NCBI GenBank assembly: GCA_033032865.1
Contig: JAWHQI010000201.1
Location: forward strand, 1,923,501 to 1,987,500
Reading direction: 5' to 3'
DNA from: Dactylorhiza incarnata
Taxonomy: Eukaryota; Streptophyta; Magnoliopsida; Asparagales; Orchidaceae
DNA: 64,000 bases
The notes beneath the pieces are model-generated. The model had not been told where the DNA came from and did not search any database. It worked only from the letters and a program-made list of their open reading frames with translations. The position numbers and the translations under genes are program-made. Below are positions 44,849 to 57,596 of this stretch, piece after piece; the first letter of the stretch is position 1, and each line of letters begins with the position of its first letter.

Positions 44849-46389
44849 GAGGTTTTGCTATTCCAGAGCAAAAGTGTGAGACCTAATTTATAAGACATTC
44901 TTAAAATTTTTAATTTTAAACTAAAATTTCATTTAAACCAAAAGTTAAGTTAAGAGTAAATTCAAGGAGGAGTTAAGTCTTACATTATGATGATGATTTG
45001 AAAAGAGGGGAAAATGTTTAGGCAAGGACTTCTCAAGAAAATTAATTGGTTTAACAATATTGTAGAAATTATAAAACGAGATTAAATTAAAATTATAAGA
45101 ACTCTATCTTAAAAGAAACTTAAGGAAAAGTAACTTACTAAATATTGCTCTCTCCATAATCTTAAACTAAATCTAGAACAATGATAATTGGCTAAGGGGG
45201 CTTTCATAAAATTTGGCAAAAGAAGAGAATTTCTTCAATGGAGGTAATGGAATTTATCCTCATCATGAATATTTTTTTTCTCTTTTTTTTCTCTTCTAAT
45301 AAAAACCCAAAATGTATATGTTTAGGAGTAATGAATTTTACCCTCTTACTCCATGCCATATAATCTTTTAAATGATTTTGGGTGCATATGTTTAGGGAAA
45401 AATGAATTTTATCCTCTTATGCCCATGACATATGATCTTTTAAACTTCATTTTTTTATGCCAACAAAGGGGGTAGGGACGGAAATTAAATCTAGCTAGCT
45501 TTAAATTATATTGAGAGCAAATTCTAGTAAAATTAAAATTCCTAAGATCTAAAAAGTTAGAAGAAAATATAATTGAAACCTAAAGAGGTTTAGCAAATTC
45601 ATTACAAAATGAAGCCATTTAGAAATAAAAAGAGAAATCATGCTAAAAAAATTCTCTAATCAAGTTAAAATCATAAGATGATTCTTAAAGCAAAATTACT
45701 TCAAATTTAAAATTAACAAACTATGATAAGCAAAATTTTAGCCAATTAAAAACCTAAACATGTTTATAAACATCCTCAACTAGATTTCTAAGAACTCACA
45801 AAAACAACAAATAGGAGAGGTATAAGATTTTTTATATTTTTTTTTGTATTTTAAGTTTTTCATATTTTTTTGAATTTTGAAATTATCATTTTTTTTATTT
45901 TTGATAAGAAATAAAAAATAAAAAGCTATACTAAAAAGCTTAAGTTTTTTTGTTAATTCTTGGACTTTCCGAGGTATACCCCGTGAAGGGTTCTCACGGT
46001 ACTAGGAGGTGAGATGGGGTGAGGTCCCAAACGTCCCTTTCCAAGATTTAAATTTTTTTGATTTTCTAAATTTTTTTTTAAGTTTTTGGGTTTTACAAGT
46101 GCTAAAATAGAAGAAAACATAAGATTTTTTTTTTTTGAAAATTTTCTAATTTAACAACTATTTACAAAGAAATATTTACACCCCCATACTTAAAGTTAAA
46201 CATTGTCCCCAATGTTTAAAACTAAGTATGAAGTAAAAGAGAAAAAAATGCAAGACAAAGCAAAAATAATAATAGAAACGAAGGAGAGGTTAAGAGGGCT
46301 TCCCTGGTTATGAAGATGCGGGGGAAGCGACGGTTACCTACAAAACATGTTAAAATAAAAAGAAAAACAATAAAAAGATAACTTTGGGG
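44849..46389 (-). other. Athila non-coding tail between pol and 3' LTR
   Basis: AT-rich with no supported ORF. It holds a diverged tandem duplication (about 45305-45445, unit about 75 bp, core GCATATGTTTAGGG), a GC-rich block at 45958-46048 whose ends TTGGAC and GTCCCTTTCCAAG could pair, and a second purine-tract-like site with a palindrome at 46178-46216. Confidence 0.7.
46178..46216 (-). other. Second purine-tract-like site with ATTGGGGACAAT motif
   Basis: Minus strand ACATTGGGGACAATGT followed by TTAACTTTAAGTATGGGGG. The AAGTATGGGGG part repeats the true polypurine tract about 1.3 kb upstream of it on the RNA strand, and the first part is an imperfect palindrome. Confidence 0.75.
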
Positions 46390-47923
46390 TGCCTCCCAAA
46401 AGCGCTTTGTTTAAGGTCGCGTAGCTTGACCCACTTGCCGATCATATTATAGGTTGAAATAAAATCGAATCACTCTTTTCGTTAGCTAACTCTCCCGGAA
46501 GATATAACTTAAGGCGGTGCCCGTTTACTTTGAAGGTACCTTTTTCCAGGTGGGAAATTAGGATTGTCCTAAAGGACCAAACCTCTTTAACAATAAAGGG
46601 TCCGGACCATCGGGATTTTAGTTTTCCCGGAAAAAGGCGAAGGCGAGAGTTATAAAGGAGGACTAGATTGCCCGGCGAAAAAGTTTTTGGAAATTTTATG
46701 TTTTTATCGTGATAAAACTTTGTTCGCTCCGTATATAATTTATTACTCTCATACGCATTTGCTTGTCATTCATCTAATTCGTTCATTTGAAATTTTCTTT
46801 GATCGCCCGCTAAAGTGGAATCGAGATTTAAAAAATTAAGCGCCCAAAATGCGCGGTGCTTTAGTTCGACCGGAAGGTGGCAAGCCTTGCCATAAACCAT
46901 TCGATACGGTGTACAACCGATAGCGGTCTTGCACCCCGTTCGATAGGCCCATAGCGCGTCATCGAACTTTATTGCCCAATCCTTCCGATAAATCGTCACA
47001 GTTTTTTCTAAAATCCTTTTTAATTCTCGATTAACAACTTCGACTTGGCCGCTCGTTTGTGGGTGATATACAGTGGATAATTTGTGCGTGACACCATATT
47101 TTGCTAAGATTTTTGTAAATTGACTATTACAAAAATGGGTGCCTCGATCACTCACAATAGCGCGCAGCGTGCCAAATCGAGAAAATAATTTTTTTAAGAA
47201 ATTAACGACGACTCGCGCATCGTTGGTGGGGAGAGCTTGCGCTTCCGCCCACCTCGACACATAGTCAACCGCAACGAGAATATATTTGTTTGAATAAGAG
47301 GGAGGGAGAGGACCTACAAAATCAATACCCCATAGATCAAAAATTTTGCATTCTAAGAAAATGTTTTGGGGCATCTCATCCCGGCGGGAGATGTTCCCAG
47401 ACCGCTGGCAGCTGTCGCAAGTACTCACAAGGGTGTGAGCATCTTTGAAGAGCGTGGGCCAATAAAAGCCCACCTCCAGCGCCTTTCTCGCAGTTCGGTT
47501 CGAATGATAATGACCACCCGTGGGTCCCTCATGACAATGATGTAAAATTTTAATGCCTTCCTCACTTGAGACGCATCTTCTCACCACCTGGTCCGCACAA
47601 ACACGGAATAAAAAGTGGTCCTCCCAAAAATAATTATTTAAATCAGAAAAGAATATCTTATTTTGCTGACTCGAGAATTCTTTTGGCAGGACCCGGGCAA
47701 CTAAATTGTTAGCCAAATTCGCAAACCAGGGGGTGGAAGATGAATTTATATTTTCGAGAGCGAGGAGGCGCTCTTCGGGAAATTTATCATTATTGTCGGC
47801 TTCTATTAATGCTTCCGAGGTGGGGTTTTCTAAGCGGGAAAGATGATCGGCCGCCAAGTTTTTGGCTCCCCTTTTGTCCCGGATCTCTAAATCAAACTCC
47901 TGCAAGAGGAGGATCCATCGCAA
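46390..47923 (-). pseudogene. Athila integrase region
   Basis: Integrase inserts the DNA copy into the chromosome. The frame from about 47923 carries the end of RNase H and its connection ([20 protein letters not shown]), the HHCC zinc-binding domain ([20 protein letters not shown]), and the DDE catalytic core: D in DFVGPLPP, D in IVSDRGTHF, and E in [13 protein letters not shown]. All three acidic residues appear present. After NELDE a TGA stop (46766) interrupts the same frame, which continues with AYESNKLYTERTKFYHDK and a C-terminal RLRLFPGKLKSRWSGPF segment to about 46390. Confidence 0.9.
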
Positions 47924-48519
47924 AAGACGGGGCTTGGCGTCCGATTTACTTAAGAGATACCTAAGCGCAGAGTGATCCGTGAAGACGATAACTTTTGAGA
48001 GAGTGATATACGACCTAAACTTATCGAAGGCAAAAAACGATCGCTAGAAGCTCCTTTTCGGTAGTGGTGTAATTTGCTTGTGCCGACGTTACTATTTTGC
48101 TCGCATAATAAATCGGGTGGAAATACTTACTCACCCGTTGGCCTAAAACGGCACCAACCGCAATATCACTCGCGTCGCACATGATTTCAAAAGGGAGCGA
48201 CCAATCTGGCGCGACTAAAATCGGGGAGTTTATAAGTTTCTCTTTGATAAGTTGAAAGGCCAAATGGCATTCATCGTTAAAAAGAAAAGATGATTCTTTC
48301 TCGAGAAGATGGGTTAACGGCTTTGTGATTTTGGAAAAATTTTGTGTAAAGCGCCGATAGAACCCCGCGTGGCCTAGGAAACTTCTAATAGCTTTTACGT
48401 TTGTTGGAGAGGGGGAGTTTTTCAATTACTTCGATCTTGTCCGTATCAACCTCGATCTTCTTGCCCGAAATTTTATGGCCAAGGACTACTCCTTCTTTGA
48501 CCATAAAATGGCATTTCTC
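47924..48519 (-). pseudogene. Athila RNase H region
   Basis: RNase H removes the RNA template. The open piece 48425-48021 has FYRRFTQNFSKITKPLTHLL, the catalytic-region CDASDIAVGAVLGQ and [10 protein letters not shown]. It is separated from reverse transcriptase by a stop (48520) and a frame change near 48425, and from the integrase frame by another change near 48020. Confidence 0.87.
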
Positions 48520-50091
48520 CTAATTAAGCGCTAAATTTGTTTCCTCACATCGCTGCAACACGCGCTCGAGATTTTTTAAACAGTTTTTAAATGAGTTTCC
48601 GTACACGGAGAAGTCATCCATAAACACTTCCATCACCTCCTCTACTAACTCGTCAAATATTGCCAGCATACATCTTTGGAATGTAGCTGGCACGTTACAA
48701 AGACTGAATGGTATCCTTCGATAAGTGAAGGTGCCAAAGGGACAAGTGAAAGTGGTTTTCTCTTGGTCGTCGGGCGAAATCGGGATTTGGAAATATCCCG
48801 ATAAACCATCGAGAAAATAGTAGTAGGAGTGACCCGAAAGGCGCTCTAAAATTTGTTCGATAAATGGTAGAGGGAAATGATCCTTACGGGTGGCATCATT
48901 TAGTTTTCGATAGTCGATGCACATCCTCCAACCCGTAACAGTACGGGTTTGGATCAATTCATTATTATCGTTTTCAACTACCGTGACGCCACCTTTCTTC
49001 GGCACGACTTGTACTGGGCTAACCCAAGTACTGTCCGATATCTGGTAGATGATTCCCACATCCAGAAGTTTTATAACTTCGGCCTTAACGACTTCTTTCA
49101 TGTTCGGGCTTAGTCGTCGTTGAGGCTGGACTGAGTTGCAGGAATTTTCTTCGAGAAAGATTTTATGAGTGCAGAAAGAAGGGTTTATACCCTTAATATC
49201 AGATATTTGCCACGCAATTGCGTGGCGGTGCTTTCTTAAGACTCTAGACAACTCAGAAATTTCTGAGTTGCTAAGATCAGATGAAATGATGACGGGTAGC
49301 TTAGACTCTTTTTCTAAAAATAAATATTGGAGGTGAGGGGGGAGTTGTTTTAACTCTAATATGGGTGGCTCTTCATAAGATGTTTTGATTTTTAGTTTTT
49401 CTAAACATAGTGGTTCGGGTGGTGTGGGGTGAGAGACTTCTTCTTCAAGATAAAAGAGCTCGACGAGCTCGGAATCAATATATGCCGATGAGAATAACTC
49501 GGGGGATGAATCGAACTCACAACACTCTTCCAAGTAAAAACACGAATCGTCGTTTTCTAATGTATTCCGCATCGAGGAATTTATGCCGAAAGTAACTTCA
49601 TCGTCTCCAACCCGTAGGAGGAGCTTTCCGTTACTTACATCTATAATAGTGTGGGAGGTGGCAAGGAAGGGGCGGCCGAGTATGAGGGGTACTTCGGCAT
49701 CCTCTTCGATATCAAGAATGACAAAATCCACCAGGAAGATGAATTTGTCAACCTTGACGAGCACGTCCTCCACTATTCCTACCGGATATTTTAAAGAGCG
49801 ATCCACTAATTGAATACTCATTCGAGTGCGGCTAGGATTTCCTAGACCTAGCTTTTTGAACAATGAAAACGGCATAAGGTTGATGCTTGCTCCAAGATCC
49901 GCTATGGCGTGTTTTACTAACGAATTGCCAAATTGACATGGGATGGAAAACCGTCCCGGGTCATTTGCTTTTTTAGGCAATTTGTTGAGTACAACCGCGG
50001 AGCATTCTGCGTTTAAAGAAATATGCGAAATATCTTCTAACTTTTTCTTATTGGAGAGCAACTCCTTAAGATATTTCGCATATTTAGGCAT
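48520..50091 (-). pseudogene. Athila protease and reverse transcriptase region
   Basis: 523 open codons. Aspartic protease at residues about 64-150, with active-site-like ADLGASINLMP and flap-region ILGRPFLAT (the usual DTG/DSG reads DLG, as in Athila). Reverse transcriptase at about 320-523: WVSPVQVVPKKGG, RMCIDYRKLNDATRKDHFPL, FLDGLSGYFQIPI and the catalytic FMDDFSVYG. The frame ends at TAG after ETNLALN, before the conserved EKCHFM continuation that is still visible in frame. Confidence 0.93.
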
Positions 50092-50144
50092 TTGAGAGAT
50101 AGCCTTGCAGAAGGGTACATTAATATGAATTTGCTTTAAAATGT

Positions 50145-51785
50145 CTAAAAAAAATTATAATTTTTTTCGGCGAACTCATTTTTAAATTTAGACGGATATG
50201 GAATATTAGAAGTAGAAGCGCGCGGATTTAAAATAGAAGCGTGTGGAGCTAACGTAGCGGGCAAATTCAAAGATAAATTAAGAGTAGGAGGAGGAGAGGG
50301 AGTTACCTTAGGTTCGTCCTGTTTTGAAACCACCTCCTTCCCGCTTTGAAGTGTAATAGCGTGCGCGCTCTCCTTAGAATTTTGCTATGTATTCCCCGGT
50401 AGTGCTCCTTGTTGACGCTCAGAAATTATCTTTGCGAGCTGGCCCACTTGATTCTCTAAATTTTTTATCGATCCGGTAAGGTTCAAGATGTTCGTTTCAT
50501 TTGTAGAACCATATTTTGCAATGACCTCTTCAAGCGAAGAGGGCTTGTGCTGTTGCGGTGGAAAACTGGGAGGATTAAAATTTTGAGAAATCAAATTTAG
50601 AGGCGGAGTTAAGTTAAGAAGTTGATTAGGGGGAGGTTGATTTAGATTCATAGGACGCTGAGCATTTCCTTGGTTGCTCCACGAGAAATTCGGATGATTC
50701 CTATAACCCGCATTGTATGTGTTGTTATACGGAGCGGTGTTGGGGTTATAGGAATGCCGAGGCATATTTCCCATGTAGTCGACCTATTCTTCAATTAAAA
50801 CGTTATTAGCCCAAGGAGGAGTGGCGGAGGAAGCAGACATCTCCGCCACTTGCTTTGTTAAGCGCTCAACTTGTAAAGCCAAATTTGCGTTTGCGTCTAT
50901 TTCAAAAATTCTGGCTGGCTTATTAGGCCGCGCTCGGGGCATGTTCCATTGGTACCCATTCATGGCCATCTCTTCAAAAAGCTCTGGAGCGGCGTCCGGG
51001 GTTTTGTTATTTAATGTCCTCCCGGCGGCCGCATCAATCATTTGCCTCGTTTGGAGATTTAAGCCATTATAAAATATTTGCACTTGTTGCCAAGTGGCAA
51101 GTGCGTGGTGAGGGCATCGACGCAAAAGCTCCTTGAAGCGCTCCCATGTGTCATAGAGAGTCTCCAATTTGATTTGCATGAACGACGCAATATCCGTGCG
51201 CAATTTAGCGGTCTTTGAAGGCGGGAAATATTTATTTAGAAATTTTTCTGCCATTTCGGCCCATGTAGTGATGGATCCCCTAGGTAGGGAGCCCAGCCAC
51301 TGTTTGGCCTTAGACCGCAAAGAAAAAGGAAAAAGACGCAATCGAATGGCGTCATCGGTGACACCATTGATTTTAAAAGTATCACAAATTTCAAGGAAGT
51401 AAGAAATATGCGAATATGGATCCTCGTCCGGTTGACCATCGAAGGTCACCGATTGTTGCACCATTTGTATGATGTTGGACTTGATCTCAAAATTATTGTT
51501 CGCCACCGTGGGGCGAACAATTCTTGATTGTGTGCCTTCCAAATTTGGCCGCGCATAATAGGACATGGTCCGTTGTGCGGCCTCATTAGGATTTGGCGCG
51601 TTAGGATTAGGAGGATCCATATTCGCTGGCGGATTAAGATTAGGATCCATATTTACTGTGTTAGTGTCCCCGATCGACTCTTCGAATTCTAATTCATTAT
51701 CCTTATCACGAGAACGGCGGCGCCTAAAAAGGGTTCGCTCGATCTCTGGATCAAAAGGAATATTCGAAGCGCTACCTCGGGTCAT
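50145..51785 (-). pseudogene. Athila gag
   Basis: Begins at the ATG at 51785 (MTRGSASNIPFDPEIERTLF), about 130 bp after the primer site. 333 codons are open and contain the retrotransposon gag core (DEDPYSHISYFLEICDTFKI, LFPFSLRSKAKQWLGSLP, FLNKYFPPSKTAKLR). A TAG at about 50782 interrupts, and the same frame continues 50774-50385 with a Pro/Asn/Gln-rich part and ENQVGQLAKIISERQQGALP. Another stop is followed by 50333-50145. No zinc knuckle is seen, as is usual for Athila. Confidence 0.9.
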
Positions 51786-51917
51786 ACACTAGAAAGAAAA
51801 GAAAGGAAAAGGAAAAACTAAAAAAAAAAAATTTTGAAATTTAGAAAAAGCAAAATAAAATAAAAAGAAGCATGATAAAATTAATAGCTATCCTCTTTTC
51901 AAAATATCTACGCAAGA

Positions 51918-51935
51918 TCCCCGGCAACGGCGCCA
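51918..51935 (-). other. Athila primer-binding site (tRNA-Asp)
   Basis: Minus strand TGGCGCCGTTGCCGGGGA, 18 bases complementary to the 3' end of plant tRNA-Asp, six bases from the 5' LTR. Confidence 0.92.
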
Positions 51936-51941
51936 AAAACT

Positions 51942-53271
51942 TGATATAGAAATTTCGTGTTTTGAAATTAAGTGAAGGTTTGAAGATTTTCTCCAAAACT
52001 ATATCCGATTAAGGCAAGTGTACCTTATCGTCTATAGTATAGGATATTTAGGAATATCAAGGTCGTATTCCACGGGGCGCGTTGATTACTTCTACTTCGA
52101 GGAAAATCACCATTATCTTATCGAAAGATTTTTTGGAGGTTTTGATTACTTAGCTAAAAGGAGACAATTTGCAAACTAAGTGAAGGATTTAAACGATAAT
52201 AAAAGGCTTAGTGCTCAAACATAGTGGAGGGGGAAAAGGAAAGACAAATTAACATTGCATGAAAGGAAAAGTACTTAAGGAGAAAGAGAACATGAAAGAG
52301 AGCAAACTTAATTTTATTGAAAACCAAAACTATTACAAACCTTAATTAAAGAGTTCAAAGCAAGGGAAATTAAGATTACAAGCTTAAGAACAAAAAACTA
52401 GTACATGAAAGTTACATTAAAACATTGCATGAAAGTAAAAGAGAGAACATGAAAGCTTAAGAAAAGCATGAACATGAACTTGAAAAACTCACTATCAGCT
52501 CTAGCAGCACCTCCCCATCTCCAAAATTCTGAACTCTGGACTCAAGGAGAGCCTCTGAATTTATAGGCAAAAATTTCAAGTTACACGCCCTCGGTCACGA
52601 GCGTGACCTAGGGCGTGTAAACATTGCTGACATTGGATCTGACAATGCCGTGGACTTTGCGAGACGGAGGGAGAAATTAGGACATTACACGCCCATGTAA
52701 CTTGGGTCACGGGCGTGACTTTGGACGAATTCATTAAATGCAGCATGGGCTGGCTTTTGGCTCGGCGGCATGCAGGGATCACGCGGGAAAGTCACGGGCG
52801 TGACATTTTGGGTAACGGGCGTGTACCTGGGCGGCTTCAATTAATGCAGCGTGGGCTAGAATTTGGTGTGGCAGAGCGCGTTCGTCGAACTCAGCTCAGG
52901 CTTCGTCGAACGCAGGGGCAGAGCGCGTTCGTCGAACGCAGCTCCAATTTCGTCGAACGCAGCTCCAATTTCGTCGAACGCAGGCGTAGAGAGTTTTCAT
53001 CGAACACAGCTCTAATTTCGTCGAACACAGCTCCAATTTCGTCGAACGCAGATCTTTAGGTTACACGCCCTTGGTCACGAGCGTGACTGAGGGCATGACT
53101 TGTGATTTTCTCCAATTTTCCCAAAATTCTGCAAAAATAAAAGTAAAACTATATTTAGAACAGAAATTATAAAAGAAGTGATTTTAAACTAAAATATAAA
53201 TAATATTTACAAAATTATATTAAAACAAACCTAAATACTATAATTAAAATACACATAAATACTACTCATCA
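51942..53271 (-). repeat. Athila 5' LTR
   Basis: 1330 bp, near-identical to 43462-44833. Differences are mostly in the CGTCGAAC array and short indels (a short TTACTTCTACT insertion near 52085). Confidence 0.93.
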
Positions 53272-53276
53272 TTTTG

Positions 53277-53723
53277 TAAGGCTGTTGATCCTAAGCTGTA
53301 GTGCATCATGCCTGAGAAGTAGGGCTTCTTGATAGGCCGGAGGTAGGAGGTCAAGGGGATCTCTGAGTTGTAGGAGTGAGAGCACTCTGAGTGGTAGTGT
53401 TGGTTGGCCTGAGGTAGGGCTTGGAGCAAGCCTGAGAGATCCTAAGGGATCTGTGTTGTAAGCTCTACGAGTTGAGATTGGAGGAGTTTGCCTTATCTAA
53501 CACACTGTTAGAAAGGTGTAGAGGGAAAGTGGACTACCCATAGACACACTGTCTTAGGGAAACACTATAAACACTTGTGTGTTTTCTGTGTGTGTTTGAA
53601 CTTTTACTTACTACTCCTCATCTGCTAACATTAATTTTGTACAATTCAAATAGACCTATTCACCCCCCCCCCCCCCCCCGCCCCCCCTCTAGGTGAATTA
53701 GACTACATACCTATTAACTATCA
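53277..53723 (+). repeat. C4 5' LTR, second part
   Basis: Continues 43461. It has repeated GTAGGGCT and CCTGAG phrases, a CACTATAAACACTTGTGTGT block, a long C-tract (about 53666-53693, one G inside) and ends near ATTAACTATCA. Confidence 0.75.
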
Positions 53724-53725
53724 AG

Positions 53726-53739
53726 TGGTATCACAGGGA
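53726..53739 (+). other. C4 primer-binding site, mutated
   Basis: TGGTATCACAGGGA, the tRNA-iMet site with a G-to-C change (TGGTATCAGAG expected), two bases after the LTR. Confidence 0.82.
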
Positions 53740-53804
53740 GGTTGGTCAAAAGGGACTTAACAGTCTGACCAGGTCCTACATAGGTGTAGTAAGATCTGAA
53801 TACA

Positions 53805-56800
53805 ATGGCTACCAATGGAGGTTAGAAGGAGATGGGGTCTATGAAGCTTCCAATATGCAAAAAGGAATCCTTTGGCATTTGGAAGCAAAGTGTTAGGCTT
53901 TTCATGGAGGCCTCAGACCCTTGGATCTTTATCACTGTCCAGGAGGGCCTCTTTATTATCACAAAGCCCTCCACCATTGATCCTACTAGGCAGGTAGGCA
54001 TGTCATACACTGAAATGACAAGGGATGAAATAGCATTGGCCACAATGGACAAAAGAGCTCACAACATTATAGTCAATGCTATTGATGATTTAGTATTCCA
54101 GAACTTGGTACACTGTGAGACTGCGAAGGACATGTGGGATACACTGATAGTGTACATGGAAGGGAGTGACGAGGTGAGGGATGATAGTAAATCCATCCAC
54201 AATTAGGAATATGAAGCCTTCAGGCAGCAAAGCCTAGAATGCATAGTTGATTGCTATGAAAGATTCTTCAGGATAGTGAATGAGTTGAGGACCTATGAAA
54301 GGACCTTCACTCATTCTGAGCTAAATGAAAAATTCCTAAGATCTCTAACTAGAGACTGGGATACCAAGATCTGTGCCATCAGGGAGGTGGCAAAGCAGGG
54401 TGAGACTCCTCCTAATACTTTGTTTGGAAAGATGCTCTCTTATGATATGCAGATATCTGCTAGGAAGGAGGATGACACATTATCCAGGCCTCATGCAAGG
54501 GAGAGGACTATGGCCCTCAAGGCTGAGGGATCCAAGAAGAGCAAGGCAAGGATGCCTATGTTGGATCGATTGGCGACCTTAGATGGGGGTGAATAAGGGA
54601 ATAAAATTCTTCCTTATAATTTTATGAAAATTACTAAATTGTTTTATAATATGAAAAAGGCAAAATAACAATTTAGCTAATTTGTGAGAATATCATAATA
54701 ACCAAGTTTAGAAACAAGTACTAAATTGTTTTATGATGAAAGAGATTGAACTAAACAATTTAGATAAAGTAATTAGAATTGAAAACATAGTAACCAATAT
54801 TTTAGAGATAACGCCAAAGGAGAGAAATCAAGTAAACACAAATAGAGACATGATTCTATTTATATAAAAAAAGGTGTTTACATAAATTTGATTTCAATAT
54901 CGCTAGAAATTAGAGCTGTATAAAAGTAAATAACTTTTCCTTTTCTATACCAACTTGTATCCCCACAAACCGGTTGGCTTTAACCAATCCTTCCCCAGAT
55001 ATGGCCTCAAGCCGCTCTACCCAATCCTTCCCCGGATATGGCCTCGAGCACCCCCTAGATCTAATCTCCTAGACCTAGTCGCCAACTCACGCGGTGAATT
55101 ACCCCCTAAGCCACGTAAGGACCTAGTCGCCAACACAAGGCGAATTCTCTAAACGGTTACAAAAATATATGGAATAAAAATAACGATAATCATAATAAAA
55201 ACTACCTATATGAGATATTCTGAAGTTGGAGATGAAGGATCGTTGTAATATGAGCGAGGTCGAAGCGATCGTCCTTCGGATGTAGCGTGACGTAGTCCTC
55301 CTCCAGAATTCTTCTTAAGCTTTTTATGGGAGATGCATCTTCGGCAGCATAACAGCTCTGAAAATTTGGCACAAGCAATCTCTCTGGGATGGATATACAA
55401 AACGAGAAAGAAAGCTCCAATTTATAGAACTTCTTTCTAGCGCCTGTGGTAGCTCCTAGCGCCTGCGGTAGCGTTCGTGTGGAGCAGTTGCAAAACCGTC
55501 AGCGGCGTGGCGCTGTGCAAGAACTTGATCTAGCGCCAGGCAGTAGCACTAGCGCTGGCGGTAGCGCTAGCGCCTGCGTTAACCCCTAACGCTGGCGGTA
55601 GTGCTTCAGCTCAGTTTGTTGGTTCCAAGCTGCTTTCTTCCTGTGGAGTATAGCACTTATAGTTCCTGCACACTATAAACACACGACAAGCAAGATCAAA
55701 TACAATTTGGGATTTATTATTCTCAAATAAAGGGATGTGACACACATGTCCAACAGCCTACACCTCCAAGAAGGGCTGCTGGCTCAGAAAATTCTGAGTC
55801 CAGCTCATCTGATAGCAGCTCTTCTAATGAGGAGTTTGCTGTCTTCTCAAGGCATTTCAAAAAGATGATGAGGAGGAAGCAGTGGAAGAACAAGCCTTCC
55901 TCCTCCTCACGTCCCAGGAAGGATCTCAACAGATCAGACAAGCAGTACCCCAAGGGGGATATGTATGAATCTAAACATGTTTCAACTAATGTAATTTATT
56001 ATTGCTGCAGTAAGCCTAGACATGTCATTACTGACTGTCCAGTCAAGAGGAAGGAGAAGGGTGATAAGAAAGGTTATCACCAAAAGGGAAGAAAGGGTGA
56101 AAAGTCCTTCCTAGCCAAGAAGGACAAAAGCTGGAGTGAATCTGGGTCTTCATCCTCGGACTCAGATGAAGAAGAACAAGCCTATATTGGGTTGTTTGCA
56201 GCTAAGGAAGATGAGGACTTTCCTGCTGCAAAGGTGGGCATCAGGGCCCCTTTATCACATTCAGACAGTGATATAGAGGAGGATAAAGATGCAAGAAAAC
56301 ATCATGTCTTAATGACCATAACAGATGATGATGAAGATAGTCGGGAAATTCCTGACAAGGTACCTACTCTTCCCCCTTCTTCTGAGTATGAGTAAATACC
56401 AGACTCTGAAGCATGCTCATTAATTGATGAAAATGATTCAGAATTTGAAGTGGATGTCAATCAATTGATTTACAAGTATGATGCTTTATTGGATGCTATA
56501 AAAAGAGCAAGAAGCTGGCTAAGAGGCAATCTCAAGAAATTGCTTCCCTTAAGTTAGCTAAGCATGATTGCACTGAGTCACCTATCCTGGTGGCTCAGAT
56601 GAGTAGAGATATAAGCTAACTCAAGGGGATAACAATTATCCAATTGAGCACCATTTTCCAAAAGAACAGGGTCATCAAGGACCTTGAGGAGAAGCTTCTC
56701 AAAGAGAAGAATCTTGTGGCTCAATTCTCGAAGCCCAAATCAATGCTTCCAATTAATGACACCTTTTCTTCTCAAACCAATAGAATAGGACTAGGGTTCA

Positions 56801-57542
56801 ATAAAATGGAAGTGGATGAAGGGAGTGGAGAAAAGAGCAAGGTTAAGGCTAATCCCATACCACCTTTCAAAAGGTGTTACTTCCCTCTAACAGGTATGAT
56901 CATGACAGCATGTATGGTCACTGGAAGAATGGAGTTCATATAGGAAGGAAAGCACTCCTTCCCTTAGTAGAAGAAAGGGCATGGGGATGAGTGCTATGAA
57001 GGCTCCCCATGAAGAAATTCAAACGGCCCATGCTGGACCATTTGTTTTTGGTACTTCAGCTTCATCATTCAAGAGTAAGGAAGCAAGCTCTTCCAAGTTC
57101 ATTCAAGTAAAGCACTTGGCTGTTGTCAAACCTGTAGACGGGCCTAACAACTCAGTCTCTGATGTCATCAAACTTTCCTAGATTCCAAGCCAAGGCAAGT
57201 TGATGTCATTAAGATAAAGGTTGCTAAGACTCTCCACGGGTTAAAAATCATCAGCCAGATCATTACTGAATGGAACAAGAAGAATATTGTTGTCTCCCCT
57301 CCTGAACATAAGCATATTAATGCTCATTCCACCTCAAGAAATATTCAGAAGAGAAGATACAACATTCATGAATGTTGGTGTTGTGGTAAGGTGGGACACT
57401 TTGCCATAGATAGTTGGCACAATCCCAATGTGCCATGTGCAAAGAAGAGCCTTTCTGCAATGGTTGCAGCAGGTGTGATGTCATCCTTTCATGCTAACAA
57501 GAACCTAGGACCCAAAATTAATTGGGCTCCTAAGGGTAATTA
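53805..57542 (+). pseudogene. C4 gag, decayed and split by a solo LTR
   Basis: Copia Gag. The ATG at 53805 opens MATNGG then TAG. The frame continues with the gag core (LPICKKESFGIWKQSVRLFM, NAIDDLVFQNL, TAKDMWDTLIVYMEG), has a TAG at about 54206, and goes on to 54558. After removal of the solo LTR and one target copy the frame joins exactly to 55756 onward (PPRRAAGSENSES). A knuckle-like YYCCSKPRHVITDC lacks the first Cys; a second at about 57365-57415, CWCCGKVGHFAIDS, lacks the last Cys. In between is an acidic and coiled-coil part with frameshifts. It ends near NWAPKGN. The unusual length fits Sirevirus-type gag. Confidence 0.82.
54559..55755 (-). mobile_element. Solo LTR of the E1/E3 family inside C4 gag
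   Basis: 1197 bp, bounded by TGTTGGATC and GTCCAACA with perfect 5-bp duplication GCCTA (54554-54558, 55756-55760). It has the same blocks as the E1/E3 LTRs (CCTTCCCCGGATATGGCCTC, GCGCTGGCGGTAGCG) but is more diverged. No internal region remains, so it is the product of LTR-LTR recombination. Confidence 0.95.
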
Positions 57543-57596
57543 AATTCATTCTTGCAGGATAGTTCAAGTACCTGCCTTGGGCAAATATGGTACTAG

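Larger units (their letters stand above)
43462..53271 (-). mobile_element. Athila-type Gypsy LTR retrotransposon, complete but decayed
   Basis: 9.8-kb minus-strand element. LTRs 51942-53271 (5') and 43462-44833 (3') are near-identical, with TGATATAG...CATCA ends. Flanking 5-mers are GTTTG and TTTTG (one mismatch). It has a tRNA-Asp primer site, gag, then protease, reverse transcriptase, RNase H and integrase in Gypsy order. No env-like ORF is visible in the 44834-46390 tail. Stops and frameshifts break pol. Together with the primer site and the integrase and gag sequences this fits the Tat/Athila lineage. Confidence 0.92.

Noticed and set aside
44849..46389. An env-like ORF in the Athila element
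   Set aside because: The region after pol has no open frame of useful length on the element strand and is AT-rich non-coding.
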